DNA of 60,805 nucleotides, taken from contig JBGPHT010000028.1 of NCBI GenBank assembly GCA_041484525.1, positions 1 to 60,805 on the forward strand, read 5' to 3'. Under the pieces are notes generated by a model, which was given only the letters and a program-made list of their open reading frames with translations, did no database searches and was not told where the DNA came from. This DNA comes from JBGPHT01 sp041484525 (lineage in GTDB: Bacteria; Acidobacteriota; Terriglobia; Bryobacterales; Bryobacteraceae). The position numbers and the translations under genes are program-made. The first letter of the stretch is position 1. Each line of letters opens with the position of its first letter. Shown here piece after piece: positions 50,706 to 59,465 of the stretch.

Positions 50706-52355
50706 TCACATGTGCTTAAGGCACTCATGCACGAACTGAACCGCCATCGCGCCTTCTCCCACAGCCGAGGCGACACGCTTGACCGAGCCGGACCGCACGT
50801 CCCCGGCGGCGAACACACCGGCACGGCTGGTCTCGAGCAGAAACGGCTGCCGAGCGGCGCTCCAATATTGAGACTGCGCTAAAGCGGCTCCGGTCTCGAC
50901 GAACCCTTTGGCATCTCTCTCGATTTCGGGAGGCAGCCACGCGGTTCTCGGATCGGCGCCAATAAAACTGAAGACGCCCGCGACCTCCTCCATCCGCTCC
51001 TGTCCGGTTTTGCCATTGACGATATCCACCGAGCGAAGGTGAGTGTCGCCGTGCATTCGCCGGATCGTCGTGTTTGTCAGCAGTTCGATGTTGGGGATCT
51101 GCTCGATCCGATGTGCCAGGTAGCTGGACATATTCTTGTACAGGTCATCGCCCCGGATCAGCAGCAAGACGCGGCGGGCGTGCCCGGCGAGAAATACAGC
51201 CCCCTGGCCGGCAGAGTTACCGCCGCCGACCACCACGACCTGTGCCCCCTTGCACAAATTCGCCTCGGCGAGCGTCGCGGCATAGTAGACGCCCGTCCCC
51301 TCGAATTGCTCCGACCCCTCAACGCCGAGCTTGCGGTACTGGGCGCCGGTTGCGATCAGCAGGCACTTGGCGGTGACCTTCTCACTTCCTTCGAGATGCA
51401 CAACCGTGTACCCGTTCTCGAAGGCTAATCGGTCAACCGGAGTGGGCACCGACAAATGGGCTCCGAACTTGTTGGCTTGGAGGATGGCCCGGTTGGCCAG
51501 TTCGTCCCCCGTCAAGCCGGTCGGAAACCCGAGGTAGTTTTCGATTCGCATGCTGCTGCCGGCTTGCCCGCCAGGCGCTGTGCGTTCCAACACAACCGTT
51601 CGCAGCCCTTCGGATGCGCCGTAGACAGCCGCCGCCAACCCGGCCGGACCGCCGCCCACCACCACGAGGTCGTACACGACATCTTCGATCGGCTGCCGGA
51701 TGCCGATCTCGTCGGCGAGTTCCCGGTTGGAAGGATTGCGCAGCAGCAACATCCTGGCGCAGGCGACCACGGGCGTATCCGGCTCCGTCACTCCAAATTG
51801 CTTGAGCAACTTGTCAACGTTGGGCTCGGTTTCCACGTCGACCCATGTGAAGAGCACGCGGTTCTTGGATAGAAAATCACGCACCCGGAAAGTATCCGGC
51901 GAATAGCGCGACCCGATCACGCGCAGCCCGACGAAGTTGGCAGATTCGCGCAGAAGCTGCCGCCGCGCAATGAACGCCTGAAGAATGATATCGCTGATCG
52001 TCGGGCACTGATTCAAGGCTCGCCGCAGTGCGTCGCCCGTGATCTCGTACACCTCGCAGTCGCCTTTGGCGATGCCGCTGACGATGGCAGGGAGGCCTGT
52101 CAAATGCGAAACATCGCCTGTGAACCCGCCCTTGGGGTGGATCGTGACCGACTTCGGCTGGTCGCCGGAGTAGTCCATAATCTCGATCTCGCCCGACTTG
52201 ACGATGAAGAAGTTGAAGTTTACTTCGCCGACCGAAAACAGTGTTTGCCCATCCCGGTACAACTTGGCATCGGCGTGCGTACAACTCGCCAGTTGATCGA
52301 TCTGCGCCTCACTGAGGGTCGGGAATGCGACCGACCAAAGATTGTTTTCGCTCAT
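50706..52355 (-). CDS. cNMP-binding domain fused to thioredoxin-reductase-like flavoprotein
   Basis: A 549-residue fusion: a cyclic-nucleotide-binding-like domain (about 1-130, with GGFTGDVSHLTGLP), a glutaredoxin/thioredoxin-like segment (about 145-220), then an FAD/NAD(P) reductase (about 228-549; DLVVVGGGPAGLAAAVYGAS and QVVVVGGGNSAGQGAVFL). The redox CxxC of true thioredoxin reductases is missing; the equivalent position reads YYAATLAEA. The protein may use nucleotide sensing to gate electron transfer by flavin alone. Related fusions occur in many soil bacteria with little known function. Confidence 0.85.
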   Translation of the reverse strand: MSENNLWSVAFPTLSEAQIDQLASCTHADAKLYRDGQTLFSVGEVNFNFFIVKSGEIEIMDYSGDQPKSVTIHPKGGFTGDVSHLTGLPAIVSGIAKGDCEVYEITGDALRRALNQCPTISDIILQAFIARRQLLRESANFVGLRVIGSRYSPDTFRVRDFLSKNRVLFTWVDVETEPNVDKLLKQFGVTEPDTPVVACARMLLLRNPSNRELADEIGIRQPIEDVVYDLVVVGGGPAGLAAAVYGASEGLRTVVLERTAPGGQAGSSMRIENYLGFPTGLTGDELANRAILQANKFGAHLSVPTPVDRLAFENGYTVVHLEGSEKVTAKCLLIATGAQYRKLGVEGSEQFEGTGVYYAATLAEANLCKGAQVVVVGGGNSAGQGAVFLAGHARRVLLLIRGDDLYKNMSSYLAHRIEQIPNIELLTNTTIRRMHGDTHLRSVDIVNGKTGQERMEEVAGVFSFIGADPRTAWLPPEIERDAKGFVETGAALAQSQYWSAARQPFLLETSRAGVFAAGDVRSGSVKRVASAVGEGAMAVQFVHECLKHM

Positions 52356-52373
52356 AGTTAGGAACTCGCGCCG

Positions 52374-52776
52374 TCACTCCTGCCTGGCGAATACTTCAAC
52401 ATAACTCTTGCCGTATGGATAGAATCGCGCCTTGTCGGCACGCTCCCAGGCAGCTTTGAGGTCAGGTTGGGTGATGTCCCAATCGGGGCGGCACTTCTGC
52501 AACACGCTCCGCAGATCGTGCCGCAGCTCCTCGATCGTCGGGCGGCCGAAATACCAGTAGCGTTGTAGATGCGGATCACGACCAGTCCGGGTTCGAGGAC
52601 GATGGTGTGCGGGATCATCGGATTGTGCGTGGGGTCGGTATACTCCGCGATGTCCAGGTCCTTCTGGATCTTGCGCCCCGGATCGGAGAGGAACGGCCAG
52701 TGCGCCCCGATGCCGGTGCGGAATTCATTCGTCTCCAGCAAGTATATTATTACCATGATTTGCGCCGCGTCTTCAG
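52374..52776 (-). pseudogene. C-terminal half of a redoxin gene (5'-truncated, frameshifted)
   Basis: From about 52745 the frame reads LLETNEFRTGIGAHWPFLSD, IAEYTDPTHNPMIPHTIVLE and VIRIYN, the second half of a redoxin/AhpC-TSA-like family. After IYN near 52562 one base is lost; the other frame continues YWYFGRPTIEELRHDLRSVL and ends at 52374. The N-terminal half with the Cys-containing strand is missing here but is found at about 59466-59645. The residues before LLETNEF do not fit the family, so a junction lies near 52745. Confidence 0.8.
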
Positions 52777-52797
52777 CGGAGCGGTTGGTCGTTGCAC

Positions 52798-53985
52798 CTA
52801 CTCCGACTCTTCCCGCTCACTCACGTTGCCGCGCCGCACCTGGACGAGCCGCTCCCGATACATTTGTTGGAGCAGCCGCCGGTAGGCCCCGACCGTCCGG
52901 CCGGAGGCCTCGGCCTCTAGCTGGAGCGTCCTTTCGGCGAACCGCACTCCTACCTGAATGCGCTCTCCCGCCTGGCTCCAATACGTCGGATCGTACTCGA
53001 AACCGAAAGCCCATAGCGCGGGAAGCGGCTGCCTGTAGTTATCCGGCAATCCAAGCTGCTCGAAAGGGAATCCGGACGCCCAGTCCGTGTGGTAGCCGAC
53101 CCGCATGTTGGAGGGGTTCACCGACACCTGGGCATGGGTGACACAGTTGGCCGCAGGGATGTTATAGCGGTGGCGAAGCAGGTCGGTAAGCATGGTGGCC
53201 GCGCGCAACTGGGCGGGGCTGATGTCCGTGTCCACCTGCCCGGGACGCGTCCGCGCCTCAAATGAGACGCCGAGAAAACTCTCGTTCAAGTTGATGTATT
53301 GCCACTTTTCGTCCGCCCAGACCGAATAACCGGCATGGTCCGCCTCGTCGGTCTCGCGGATGACGCGGTGCACGCGCCCGAACCGGTCGATGAGGAAGTG
53401 ATAAGCGTGTTTCCGGCGTACATAATCCAGCAGCGATTCGCCGATCCGCTGGAGAGCGCCGTTTTGCCCGGGCTCGAACGGGACCAACCGGCTCTCCGTC
53501 GTATGGAAAACGATACCCGCAGGCAAGGATCGCGCCACCGGGGCCGAATTCGCCTTGCCGGCGGGAAACGCCAGGTAGGAGCGCGGGTGGGTGGCAATCA
53601 CGGACCGGCTATCGATTCTCAGGCCGTTACTGTACACCTCGGAATCCGCGTCCTTCTCGACCAGCCAGATGTCTTCCGGCTGGTGCGTCACCGTAGTCGC
53701 CGCCAGAAGGGGAACCGTTCGCGCCATCGGCGCTGGCGCGGGGACAGCTACTGTCTTAGCGCGTAGCAGGACCACGGAAAGCCCCGTTGTCCCAAGTGTA
53801 AGCAGTAAGAGGATGAATAAGATACGTGGTGCGCGCCACTTTCGCCACGGGGCGTCCAGAGGCGTTGCCACAAGCGGCACAACGGTCTTCAAGAAGCGGA
53901 GCCGATGAACCGGATCGCCGATGTGCCGCGCGATCCATTCGACCGGCGGCCGGCTGACTGGCGGAGGCTGCTGTTCAATTACCAT
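52798..53985 (-). CDS. Membrane-anchored peptidoglycan amidase-like protein
   Basis: A 395-residue protein with a cytoplasmic N-terminus, one membrane helix (about 54-74; LFILLLLTLGTTGLSVVLL) and an N-acetylmuramoyl-L-alanine amidase/PGRP-type domain (about 150-310). Candidate zinc ligands are His in IVFHTTES and in CVTHAQVSVN. YHFLIDRFGRVHRV and HAGYSVW are typical of the fold. A basic helical tail follows. It would act on the cell wall from the membrane. Divergent from the actin-like operon, 227 bases away, which suggests a shared role but does not prove it. Confidence 0.78.
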   Translation of the reverse strand: MVIEQQPPPVSRPPVEWIARHIGDPVHRLRFLKTVVPLVATPLDAPWRKWRAPRILFILLLLTLGTTGLSVVLLRAKTVAVPAPAPMARTVPLLAATTVTHQPEDIWLVEKDADSEVYSNGLRIDSRSVIATHPRSYLAFPAGKANSAPVARSLPAGIVFHTTESRLVPFEPGQNGALQRIGESLLDYVRRKHAYHFLIDRFGRVHRVIRETDEADHAGYSVWADEKWQYINLNESFLGVSFEARTRPGQVDTDISPAQLRAATMLTDLLRHRYNIPAANCVTHAQVSVNPSNMRVGYHTDWASGFPFEQLGLPDNYRQPLPALWAFGFEYDPTYWSQAGERIQVGVRFAERTLQLEAEASGRTVGAYRRLLQQMYRERLVQVRRGNVSEREESE

Positions 53986-54078
53986 CTTGATGCTAATGAT
54001 CGGCGGAACTTCAAAAATCCTTAGGGCTAGAGGTCTTTTGCCCTATTGCTCCCGGAATACGCCGCCGATAGAAGTTCT

Positions 54079-54108
54079 TGAGAGAAAATTCCGATGCCGT
54101 GTACTAAT
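54079..54108 (+). promoter_or_regulatory. Candidate promoter of the actin-like operon
   Basis: TTGAGA at 54079-54084 is followed after 18 bases by TACTAA at 54103-54108, giving a start near 54115 and a leader of about 100 bases before the ATG at 54213. A second TTGACA at 54114-54119 has no good -10 partner. The rest of the 227-base gap holds a weak AGGGC...GCCCT inverted repeat near 54024-54045 and nothing else I can name. Confidence 0.35.
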
Positions 54109-54212
54109 CAAGTTGACACCAACAAACTACCGGCTCGGTGGTCTAGGCGGGGTCTCGTTGCAGTTCCCCGTCGTCTTGGCAGCCGCATTGGTGCCGCGTC
54201 CTGGAGTTCCAC

Positions 54213-54893
54213 ATGATCAAACGATGGTTCCAATTCGTGTACAGCGGGAACGGTATCGAAAACAACACCGGGCGCAATAACGGCTCGGCGAACGTAGGGC
54301 TCGGCCTGAAGGAAGCCGCGGAGTCTGAGCGGCCCTCGGATAACGACGGATTGTCTGCAACGGACGGTCCGGCCCCTGGCCAGAGTGCATTCGAACAGAT
54401 CTATCAGTGTGCCACGGTCAAGCCGCGTCCCGCCTCCTACAGCATCCTGAAGGTGGCTGATATGATGAACAGCCCTCATCTTTCCGGAATGGCGCCCGAA
54501 GCCCGGCGCTCCGCGTTGCTGATGGCGCTAGAGGCGGCCGGGGCCGAAATCGAAGACCTCCTGCAGGACGCCGTGGTGCGCCAGCGGGCGCTCAACGATT
54601 TCGAAGAAGCCCAGGAGGACAGGCTTCGCCGCTACGAATCCGCTAAGACGGACGAGAACCAGGCGATTCAGGGAGAGTTGGACCGGTTCACCAACCAGTT
54701 CATGGCGCGCATCCAGGCCAACCTGGAAGAAGTGGCGCACCAGCAGGACAGCTTCCGCGCGTGGCAGAAGCGGAAACAACAGGAAGCGCAACGGATCACC
54801 GATGCGGCCACTTGCTGTGTCCCGACCGGCTCCACGGGCGGCACCCTGAGCCTGGCGTCGGTGCTCGAGCGAGCGTCCCTGTCGCGCCGGTAG
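54213..54893 (+). CDS. Coiled-coil protein of unknown function, actin operon gene 1
   Basis: A 226-residue soluble protein. Residues about 1-60 are low-complexity and Asn/Gly/Ser-rich. A compact helical part follows (FEQIYQCATVKPRPASYSI, then MAPEARRSALLMALEAAGAE). A long charged heptad region lies near 125-200 (FEEAQEDRLRRYESAK, EELDRFTNQF-like, WQKRKQQEAQRI), predicted to be a coiled coil. No signal peptide or membrane helix. No known family recognised. Nine bases separate it from the 50-residue membrane peptide. It could be the cytosolic partner or regulator of the filament protein. Confidence 0.8.
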   Translation: MIKRWFQFVYSGNGIENNTGRNNGSANVGLGLKEAAESERPSDNDGLSATDGPAPGQSAFEQIYQCATVKPRPASYSILKVADMMNSPHLSGMAPEARRSALLMALEAAGAEIEDLLQDAVVRQRALNDFEEAQEDRLRRYESAKTDENQAIQGELDRFTNQFMARIQANLEEVAHQQDSFRAWQKRKQQEAQRITDAATCCVPTGSTGGTLSLASVLERASLSRR

Positions 54894-54902
54894 GTGACCA
54901 AC

Positions 54903-55055
54903 ATGCTAACAGCCCTTATCTGTGCCGCGATTCTGTCATTGATTGCGTTGGCCTGGCCTCACCGCAGGGAACGGCCGCTCGATCGGGAAGAGATTCGATG
55001 GCTGAAGCAGGCCGCGGACAAGCATCAACGGGAAAACAATCTGCCCTTCGACTAG
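54903..55055 (+). CDS. 50-residue single-span membrane peptide, actin operon gene 2
   Basis: A short frame reading MLTALICAAILSLIALAWPH, then a basic-acidic tail RRERPLDREEIRWLKQAADK and HQRENNLPFD. One membrane helix (about 2-18) is followed by positively charged residues, so the tail should face the cytoplasm. A GTG nine bases upstream is also in frame. It is packed between the coiled-coil gene (9 bases) and the actin-like gene (21 bases), with regular spacing, which argues it is a real gene. It could tether the filament or its partner to the membrane. Confidence 0.7.
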   Translation: MLTALICAAILSLIALAWPHRRERPLDREEIRWLKQAADKHQRENNLPFD

Positions 55056-55076
55056 GGCCAAAGAGGAGACTGACTC

Positions 55077-56078
55077 ATGAGCAACGCAGAACAGCAGTAC
55101 ACTCAACCGCTGGGCCTTGACGTGGGTACGAGCCGCATCGTTGTGGCTCGAAGCACCGGAAAAAAATATGAGTACGAAGCGCAGCTCAACGCCTTTCTGA
55201 CGCTGCCCTATTCGAAGCTGGCGGAGAGCCTGCTGCAGCGCGAAAACGTGTTTCACGAAGTGCGCGGGCCGGACATCGTGGTGGCCGGCAACGACGCCCA
55301 GAAGTTCGCCGAAATCTTCCACGTGGAAACCCGGCGGCCCATGCAAAACGGGGTGTTGAACCCGCAGGAGCCGCACAGCCTGGCGGTGGTCCGGCAGATT
55401 ATCGGCAAGCTCATGGGTAAGGCCGCGGCCGAGGGGCAGAAGGTCCTGTTCAGCGTGCCAGCGGCGGTGGATTCGGGCGATCCCGGCATCCCGTACCATC
55501 AGGCTTCGGTGCGCCAGATCCTGACCGAGCTCGGCTATGAAGCGGCGCCTATCGAAGAAGGCCTGGCCGTGATCTTCGGCGAGCTGGCAGGCAACAACTT
55601 CACGGGGATTGGGATTTCCTGCGGCAGCGGTCTGTGCAACGTCTGTCTGGCGGTGCTATCCGTACCGGTGATCAGCTTTAGCGTCCCCAAGGCGGGAGAC
55701 TTCATCGATACGCAATCCGCCATGGTCACGGGCGAACTGGCCACGCGCTTGCGGGTGCAGAAGGAGCAGTCCCTGACGCTGAACGGTCTGTCGGGAGACC
55801 GCGTCCACGACGCGTTGACCGTCTACTACCACGAGATGATTACCCACCTGGCGGACTCGGTGCGCTCCCGCATTGCCTCGACGCAGCGGCTGCCCAAGCT
55901 CGACCAGTCGGTTCCGCTGGTCCTCAGCGGAGGCACCGCCATGCCCAAGGGTTTTCTCGAATACTTCACCAACGCCCTGCGCGTGCCCGATTTTCCGGTG
56001 CGGCTTTCCGACGTTCGCCTGGCTGCCGATCCGCTGAATTCAACCGCTCGCGGCGCGCTGATGGCGGCGCTCTGCTAA
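55077..56078 (+). CDS. Actin-like ATPase (MamK/MreB-type), actin operon gene 3
   Basis: A 333-residue protein of the actin/Hsp70 ATPase superfamily. The phosphate-1 loop is LGLDVGTSRIVVARS, the connect-1 equivalent includes VLFSVPAAVDSGD, the phosphate-2 loop is GIGISCGSGLCNVCLAVL and the adenosine motif is PLVLSGGTAMPKGF. Layout and the VAGNDAQKFAE...MQNGVL block most resemble MamK and MreB. Phosphate 2 normally has an acidic residue (DIGAGTTD); here it reads SCGSGLCN, an oddity that might slow hydrolysis. A good AGAGGAG ribosome site lies eight bases before the ATG. Likely a filament-forming protein; partner genes are directly upstream. Confidence 0.82.
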   Translation: MSNAEQQYTQPLGLDVGTSRIVVARSTGKKYEYEAQLNAFLTLPYSKLAESLLQRENVFHEVRGPDIVVAGNDAQKFAEIFHVETRRPMQNGVLNPQEPHSLAVVRQIIGKLMGKAAAEGQKVLFSVPAAVDSGDPGIPYHQASVRQILTELGYEAAPIEEGLAVIFGELAGNNFTGIGISCGSGLCNVCLAVLSVPVISFSVPKAGDFIDTQSAMVTGELATRLRVQKEQSLTLNGLSGDRVHDALTVYYHEMITHLADSVRSRIASTQRLPKLDQSVPLVLSGGTAMPKGFLEYFTNALRVPDFPVRLSDVRLAADPLNSTARGALMAALC

Positions 56079-56113
56079 CTGCTGGGGCTCGCGAGGTACT
56101 GTAGCATTAGTGC

Positions 56114-57486
56114 ATGCTCGCCGTAGCCCTTCTTGTTCTGCAGCACGTCGCCGTGGTCGATGTGATCGACGGCGTTGTTCTGCAGGAGCGCGCGATTGAG
56201 ATCGACGCCGGCAAAATACGAGCCATTTCCCCAGCCAGATCATACCGGCCCCCGGACGGCGCCACGATTGTGGACCTGCCCGGCCGATACGTGGGTACCT
56301 GGCTTCGTCGACGTGCACGCTCATGTGCTGTTTCCACCGTTAGACCCTGACGGCCGGCCGTTACCCAGCTTCGATCGTGAGACGGCTTTTCAAATGCTCC
56401 GAAGCTTACTCGCATACGGCATCACGACCGTGCGAGACACGGGGGATGCCACGGAAGCAGCCGTGGCGATGCGATCGCTCCTAGCAGATGGGAAAGTCAC
56501 TGGACCGGCGATGCTCACGGCTGGGCGGATTCTGACGACCGCGCCCATGCAGCATGCGATTTATGCGCCCGTGACCACGGAGGACGAGGTCCGAAACGAG
56601 GTCAGGTGGCAGGCGAAGGCCGGGGGTCGATTTCGTAAAGGTCTACGCCGATATGCCTCCGAGTTTCGTTAGAGCGGCTATCGACGAGGCGCGCAAGTAC
56701 GGTGTACCGGCGATCGGTCATCTCCAGGCAACCACATGGACCGAAGCCGCGCTCATGGGAATCAGCGCAATCTGCCACGCGGCTCCCTGGGCGAAAGAAT
56801 ATCTTCCACCTGAGGCCCGTGCGGCCTACCAGGAAACGATGTGGGGACGCGTCTATTGGCTCGATCGCCTGGATCTCCATTCGTCGTCAGCGATTCGAGA
56901 TGGCCGAAGTCCTGGCACGGAATCACGTTTCGGTGGATCCCACTCTAATGGCGTTTCGAACCAAGTTCTGGGGCGATGATGCGCACTACACGCAAAGCCC
57001 CAATCGCTCGCTCGCGCCTCCGAAGCTCTGGGCTGGTTGGCCGCAGCGGAGTAACACAGCCGATTGGACACCAGAACAATATCGTGCGGCAAAAGCCCAG
57101 TGGCCGAAGCTCTTAGCCCTTGTAAAACTGCTGTTCGATAAAGGCGTGCTCCTCACTGCCGGAACCGACACGCCATTTCCGTGGATCATCCGGGAGTCAG
57201 TTTTCACGAGGAACTCAGGCTGCTATCGCAAGCTGGCCTCCCCACATCGGCTGTATTGCGAACCGCGACGTACAACGCCGCTCTCGCCTTGCACAAGGAG
57301 CAGACCATCGGCACCATCGATGTCGGAAAACGGGCGGACCTGGTTGTGTTGGGAGCGAATCCTCTCGATGCCATCTCAAATACGGAGCGCATCGAGCTGA
57401 TCGTTAAGGCGGGGCAAGTGTTCCGGCAATCGGATCTGCTAACCGGCAAGCCGGACGTACACCAGGATTACCGGCAGCGCAAATAG
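56114..57486 (+). pseudogene. Decayed amidohydrolase gene
   Basis: Five reading-frame pieces read in order as one metal-dependent amidohydrolase (imidazolonepropionase/Xaa-Pro dipeptidase-like). Breaks: near 56293 (extra G; removing it gives VPGFVDVHAHV, with the metal HxH), in the G-run 56622-56626 (extra G), near 56875-56900, and near 57180. Later pieces carry AIGHLQATTW, TAGTDTPFP with the metal Asp, and IGTIDVGKRADLVVLGANPL. Four breaks in 1.4 kb make an active product impossible. The last 48 bases overlap the end of cdsA on the other strand. Confidence 0.85.
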
Positions 57487-58203
57487 GGTGCTGTCGACGC
57501 GATCCAGGAAACCGCCATGGCCCGGCAGGATGGCGCCGCTGTCCTTAACTCCGGCGCTACGCTTCATGGCGGATTCCGCCAAGTCGCCGAGCTGGCCCGC
57601 CGCATTCGCCACCGCCGTCAGCGCGATCGCCGGCCCTAGTGCCACTCCCGCGAACCACCACAAATAGGTTCCAGCGACTAGCACCGAGGTCGCGACCGAA
57701 GCCGCCGCTCCTTCCCACGATTTCTGCGGGCTCACGCGCGGCGCCATCTTGTGCTTCCCGAAACGGCGGCCCACGAAGTAAGCGCCGCTATCTCCAATCC
57801 AGTTCAACATCAGCCCATACATGAGCCAATGCGGATTGGCCTCGCGCAGCGGAATGGCGCACCGCCAGCAGCCGAAGATGTACACCATCCCGGCAATCCA
57901 CAACGCTCCGCGCGGCATCATCTGCGATAGATCGCCGGCGCGCATCGCCAACCCAAGGCCGAGCAGCGACACCATCACCATCAAGAGCCAGACATCGTCT
58001 TTCCACAGCAGGAGCGCCAGACCGGCGGCATATCCCACAGGCCCGGGCCGTCCCCAACCGAAGCCCCCGGCGATTCCGTCGTATTCGCGGTAGCTGAGAA
58101 ACGCCGACGTCACCAACACTGCCAAGAAGACCCACACGTTCGCCCAAAGGACGACGTAGGTGACGATCGGGATCAGCACCGCCGCGGTAAGCAACCGCTT
58201 CAT
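57439..58203 (-). CDS. cdsA: Phosphatidate cytidylyltransferase
   Basis: A 254-residue polytopic inner-membrane enzyme that makes CDP-diacylglycerol from phosphatidic acid and CTP. The family signature is complete near the C-terminus: SAMKRSAGVKDSGAILPGHG followed by GFLDRVDS. Several hydrophobic segments precede it. The start overlaps the uppS stop by four bases, the usual uppS-cdsA gene order for lipid and wall precursor synthesis. Confidence 0.93.
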   Translation of the reverse strand: MKRLLTAAVLIPIVTYVVLWANVWVFLAVLVTSAFLSYREYDGIAGGFGWGRPGPVGYAAGLALLLWKDDVWLLMVMVSLLGLGLAMRAGDLSQMMPRGALWIAGMVYIFGCWRCAIPLREANPHWLMYGLMLNWIGDSGAYFVGRRFGKHKMAPRVSPQKSWEGAAASVATSVLVAGTYLWWFAGVALGPAIALTAVANAAGQLGDLAESAMKRSAGVKDSGAILPGHGGFLDRVDSTLFALPVILVYVRLAG

Positions 58204-59045
58204 GACGAGCGGAGCGCTTCGATCAGGTTTTCGTCGGCGTTGGCGTCAGCGCTGGCCTCGCTCTTCAACCCGGCGCTCAGGCCGCCGTATCGACGGTCGC
58301 GCTTCTGGTATTCGAGGATGGCCTGCAGCAGGTCGGTGCGCTTGAAATCCGGCCACAACGTCTCCGTGACGTATAGCTCCGCGTAGGCGATTTGCCAGAG
58401 CAGAAAATTGCTGATGCGCATTTCGCCCGAGGTGCGGATGAGCAGGTCGGGGTCGGGGCAGGAGGCGGTGTACAGGCTGGTCGCGATCAGGTCCTCGTCG
58501 ATCTTCAACGAGTCGAGGCGGCCGTCGAGTCGCGCCATATCCAGAATGGCGTTGACGGCGTCCACGATTTCCGCCCGTCCGCCGTAATTGATCGCCAGAT
58601 TCACCAGCAGTCCGCGATTGGCCGACGTGGCGTCGACCGCCGCTTCCAACTCGCGCCGTACTTGTGCGGGAAGAGCGTCCAGCCGGCCGATCGCCTGCAG
58701 CCGGATGTCGTTCTTCTGGAGTTCGGGGAGCTCCTGCTTCAGGTAGTAGCGCAGCAGGCGCCAGAGCGTTTCGACTTCGTGCCGCGGCCGCTTCCAGTTC
58801 TCGATCGAGAAGGCGTAGAGCGTGAGCACCTTGATGCCGAGCCGCGCGCAGCTCTCGACCGACGAGCGCACCGGCCCGATTCCAGCTTTGTGTCCGGCCA
58901 CTCGCGGCAGGCGGCGCTTGCCGGCCCAGCGGCCATTGCCATCCATGATGACGGCGATGTGCTCCGGCAACCGGGCCGGGTCGATAGCATGCGCCAGCTC
59001 CCAATCTGCGTCACCGGGCTGGAGCGATTCCAGTAAAGCCTTCAT
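58200..59045 (-). CDS. uppS: Undecaprenyl diphosphate synthase
   Basis: A 281-residue cis-prenyltransferase making the lipid carrier for peptidoglycan. The start at 59045 (MKALLESLQPGDAD) is chosen because conserved text begins soon after; the longer frame upstream is unlike the family. Motifs: HIAVIMDGNGRWAGKR (about 31), GHKAG, LTLYAFSIENWKRP, the INYGGRAEI block, and LLIRTSGEMRISNFLLWQIA. First gene of an uppS-cdsA pair. Confidence 0.93.
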   Translation of the reverse strand: MKALLESLQPGDADWELAHAIDPARLPEHIAVIMDGNGRWAGKRRLPRVAGHKAGIGPVRSSVESCARLGIKVLTLYAFSIENWKRPRHEVETLWRLLRYYLKQELPELQKNDIRLQAIGRLDALPAQVRRELEAAVDATSANRGLLVNLAINYGGRAEIVDAVNAILDMARLDGRLDSLKIDEDLIATSLYTASCPDPDLLIRTSGEMRISNFLLWQIAYAELYVTETLWPDFKRTDLLQAILEYQKRDRRYGGLSAGLKSEASADANADENLIEALRSS

Positions 59046-59209
59046 GAAGAAACCCCTATGATACACCAGTGAAGCGGGCCATTCACGTCCCGTTCCGATC
59101 CGCGCTAAGTGCTTTGCTGGGAAAAGGCGCCGCCCTTTTTCGGCTTCGCGGGCATCGCGGGCGGGGTACCGGAACACTTGCCCCGCCTTAACGTGATAAA
59201 ACCGTGACC

Positions 59210-59463
59210 ATGAGAAGAATCTCCCTGCTGCTGCCTGCGGCGCTCTGGGCGGCCGTCTGGATGACGGGTGCGCCGGCTCCCAAAGCACTCTCCTCGTTCG
59301 GCCCGCAGGTGAAGGCGGTACTGGCGCGCATGACGCTCGACGAAAAGATCGGGCAGATGACGCAGGCCGAGCAGGATGCGCTCAAGGACCAGGCGGATAT
59401 CGAAAACTTATTCCTGGGCTCGTTGTTGAGCGGCGGAAACTCCGATCCCAAGGAAGGCAACAG
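59210..59463 (+). pseudogene. N-terminal fragment of a GH3 beta-glucosidase-like gene
   Basis: About 84 codons from the ATG at 59210 encode a signal peptide (MRRISLLLPAALWAAVWM) and the start of a GH3 glycosidase (VLARMTLDEKIGQMTQAEQD, DIENLFLGSLLSGGNSDP). Family text ends at EGNS near 59463, where the DNA runs into the reverse of a redoxin gene fragment, and the frame stops at 59482. Normal members are over 600 residues, so more than 85% is missing. Confidence 0.8.
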
Positions 59464-59465
59464 CT

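Noticed and set aside
52745..59464. A 6.7-kb mobile element inserted into the redoxin gene
   Set aside because: No target-site duplication, terminal repeats or recombinase was seen at the breakpoints, and the segment carries uppS and cdsA. Rearrangement or chimeric assembly is more likely.
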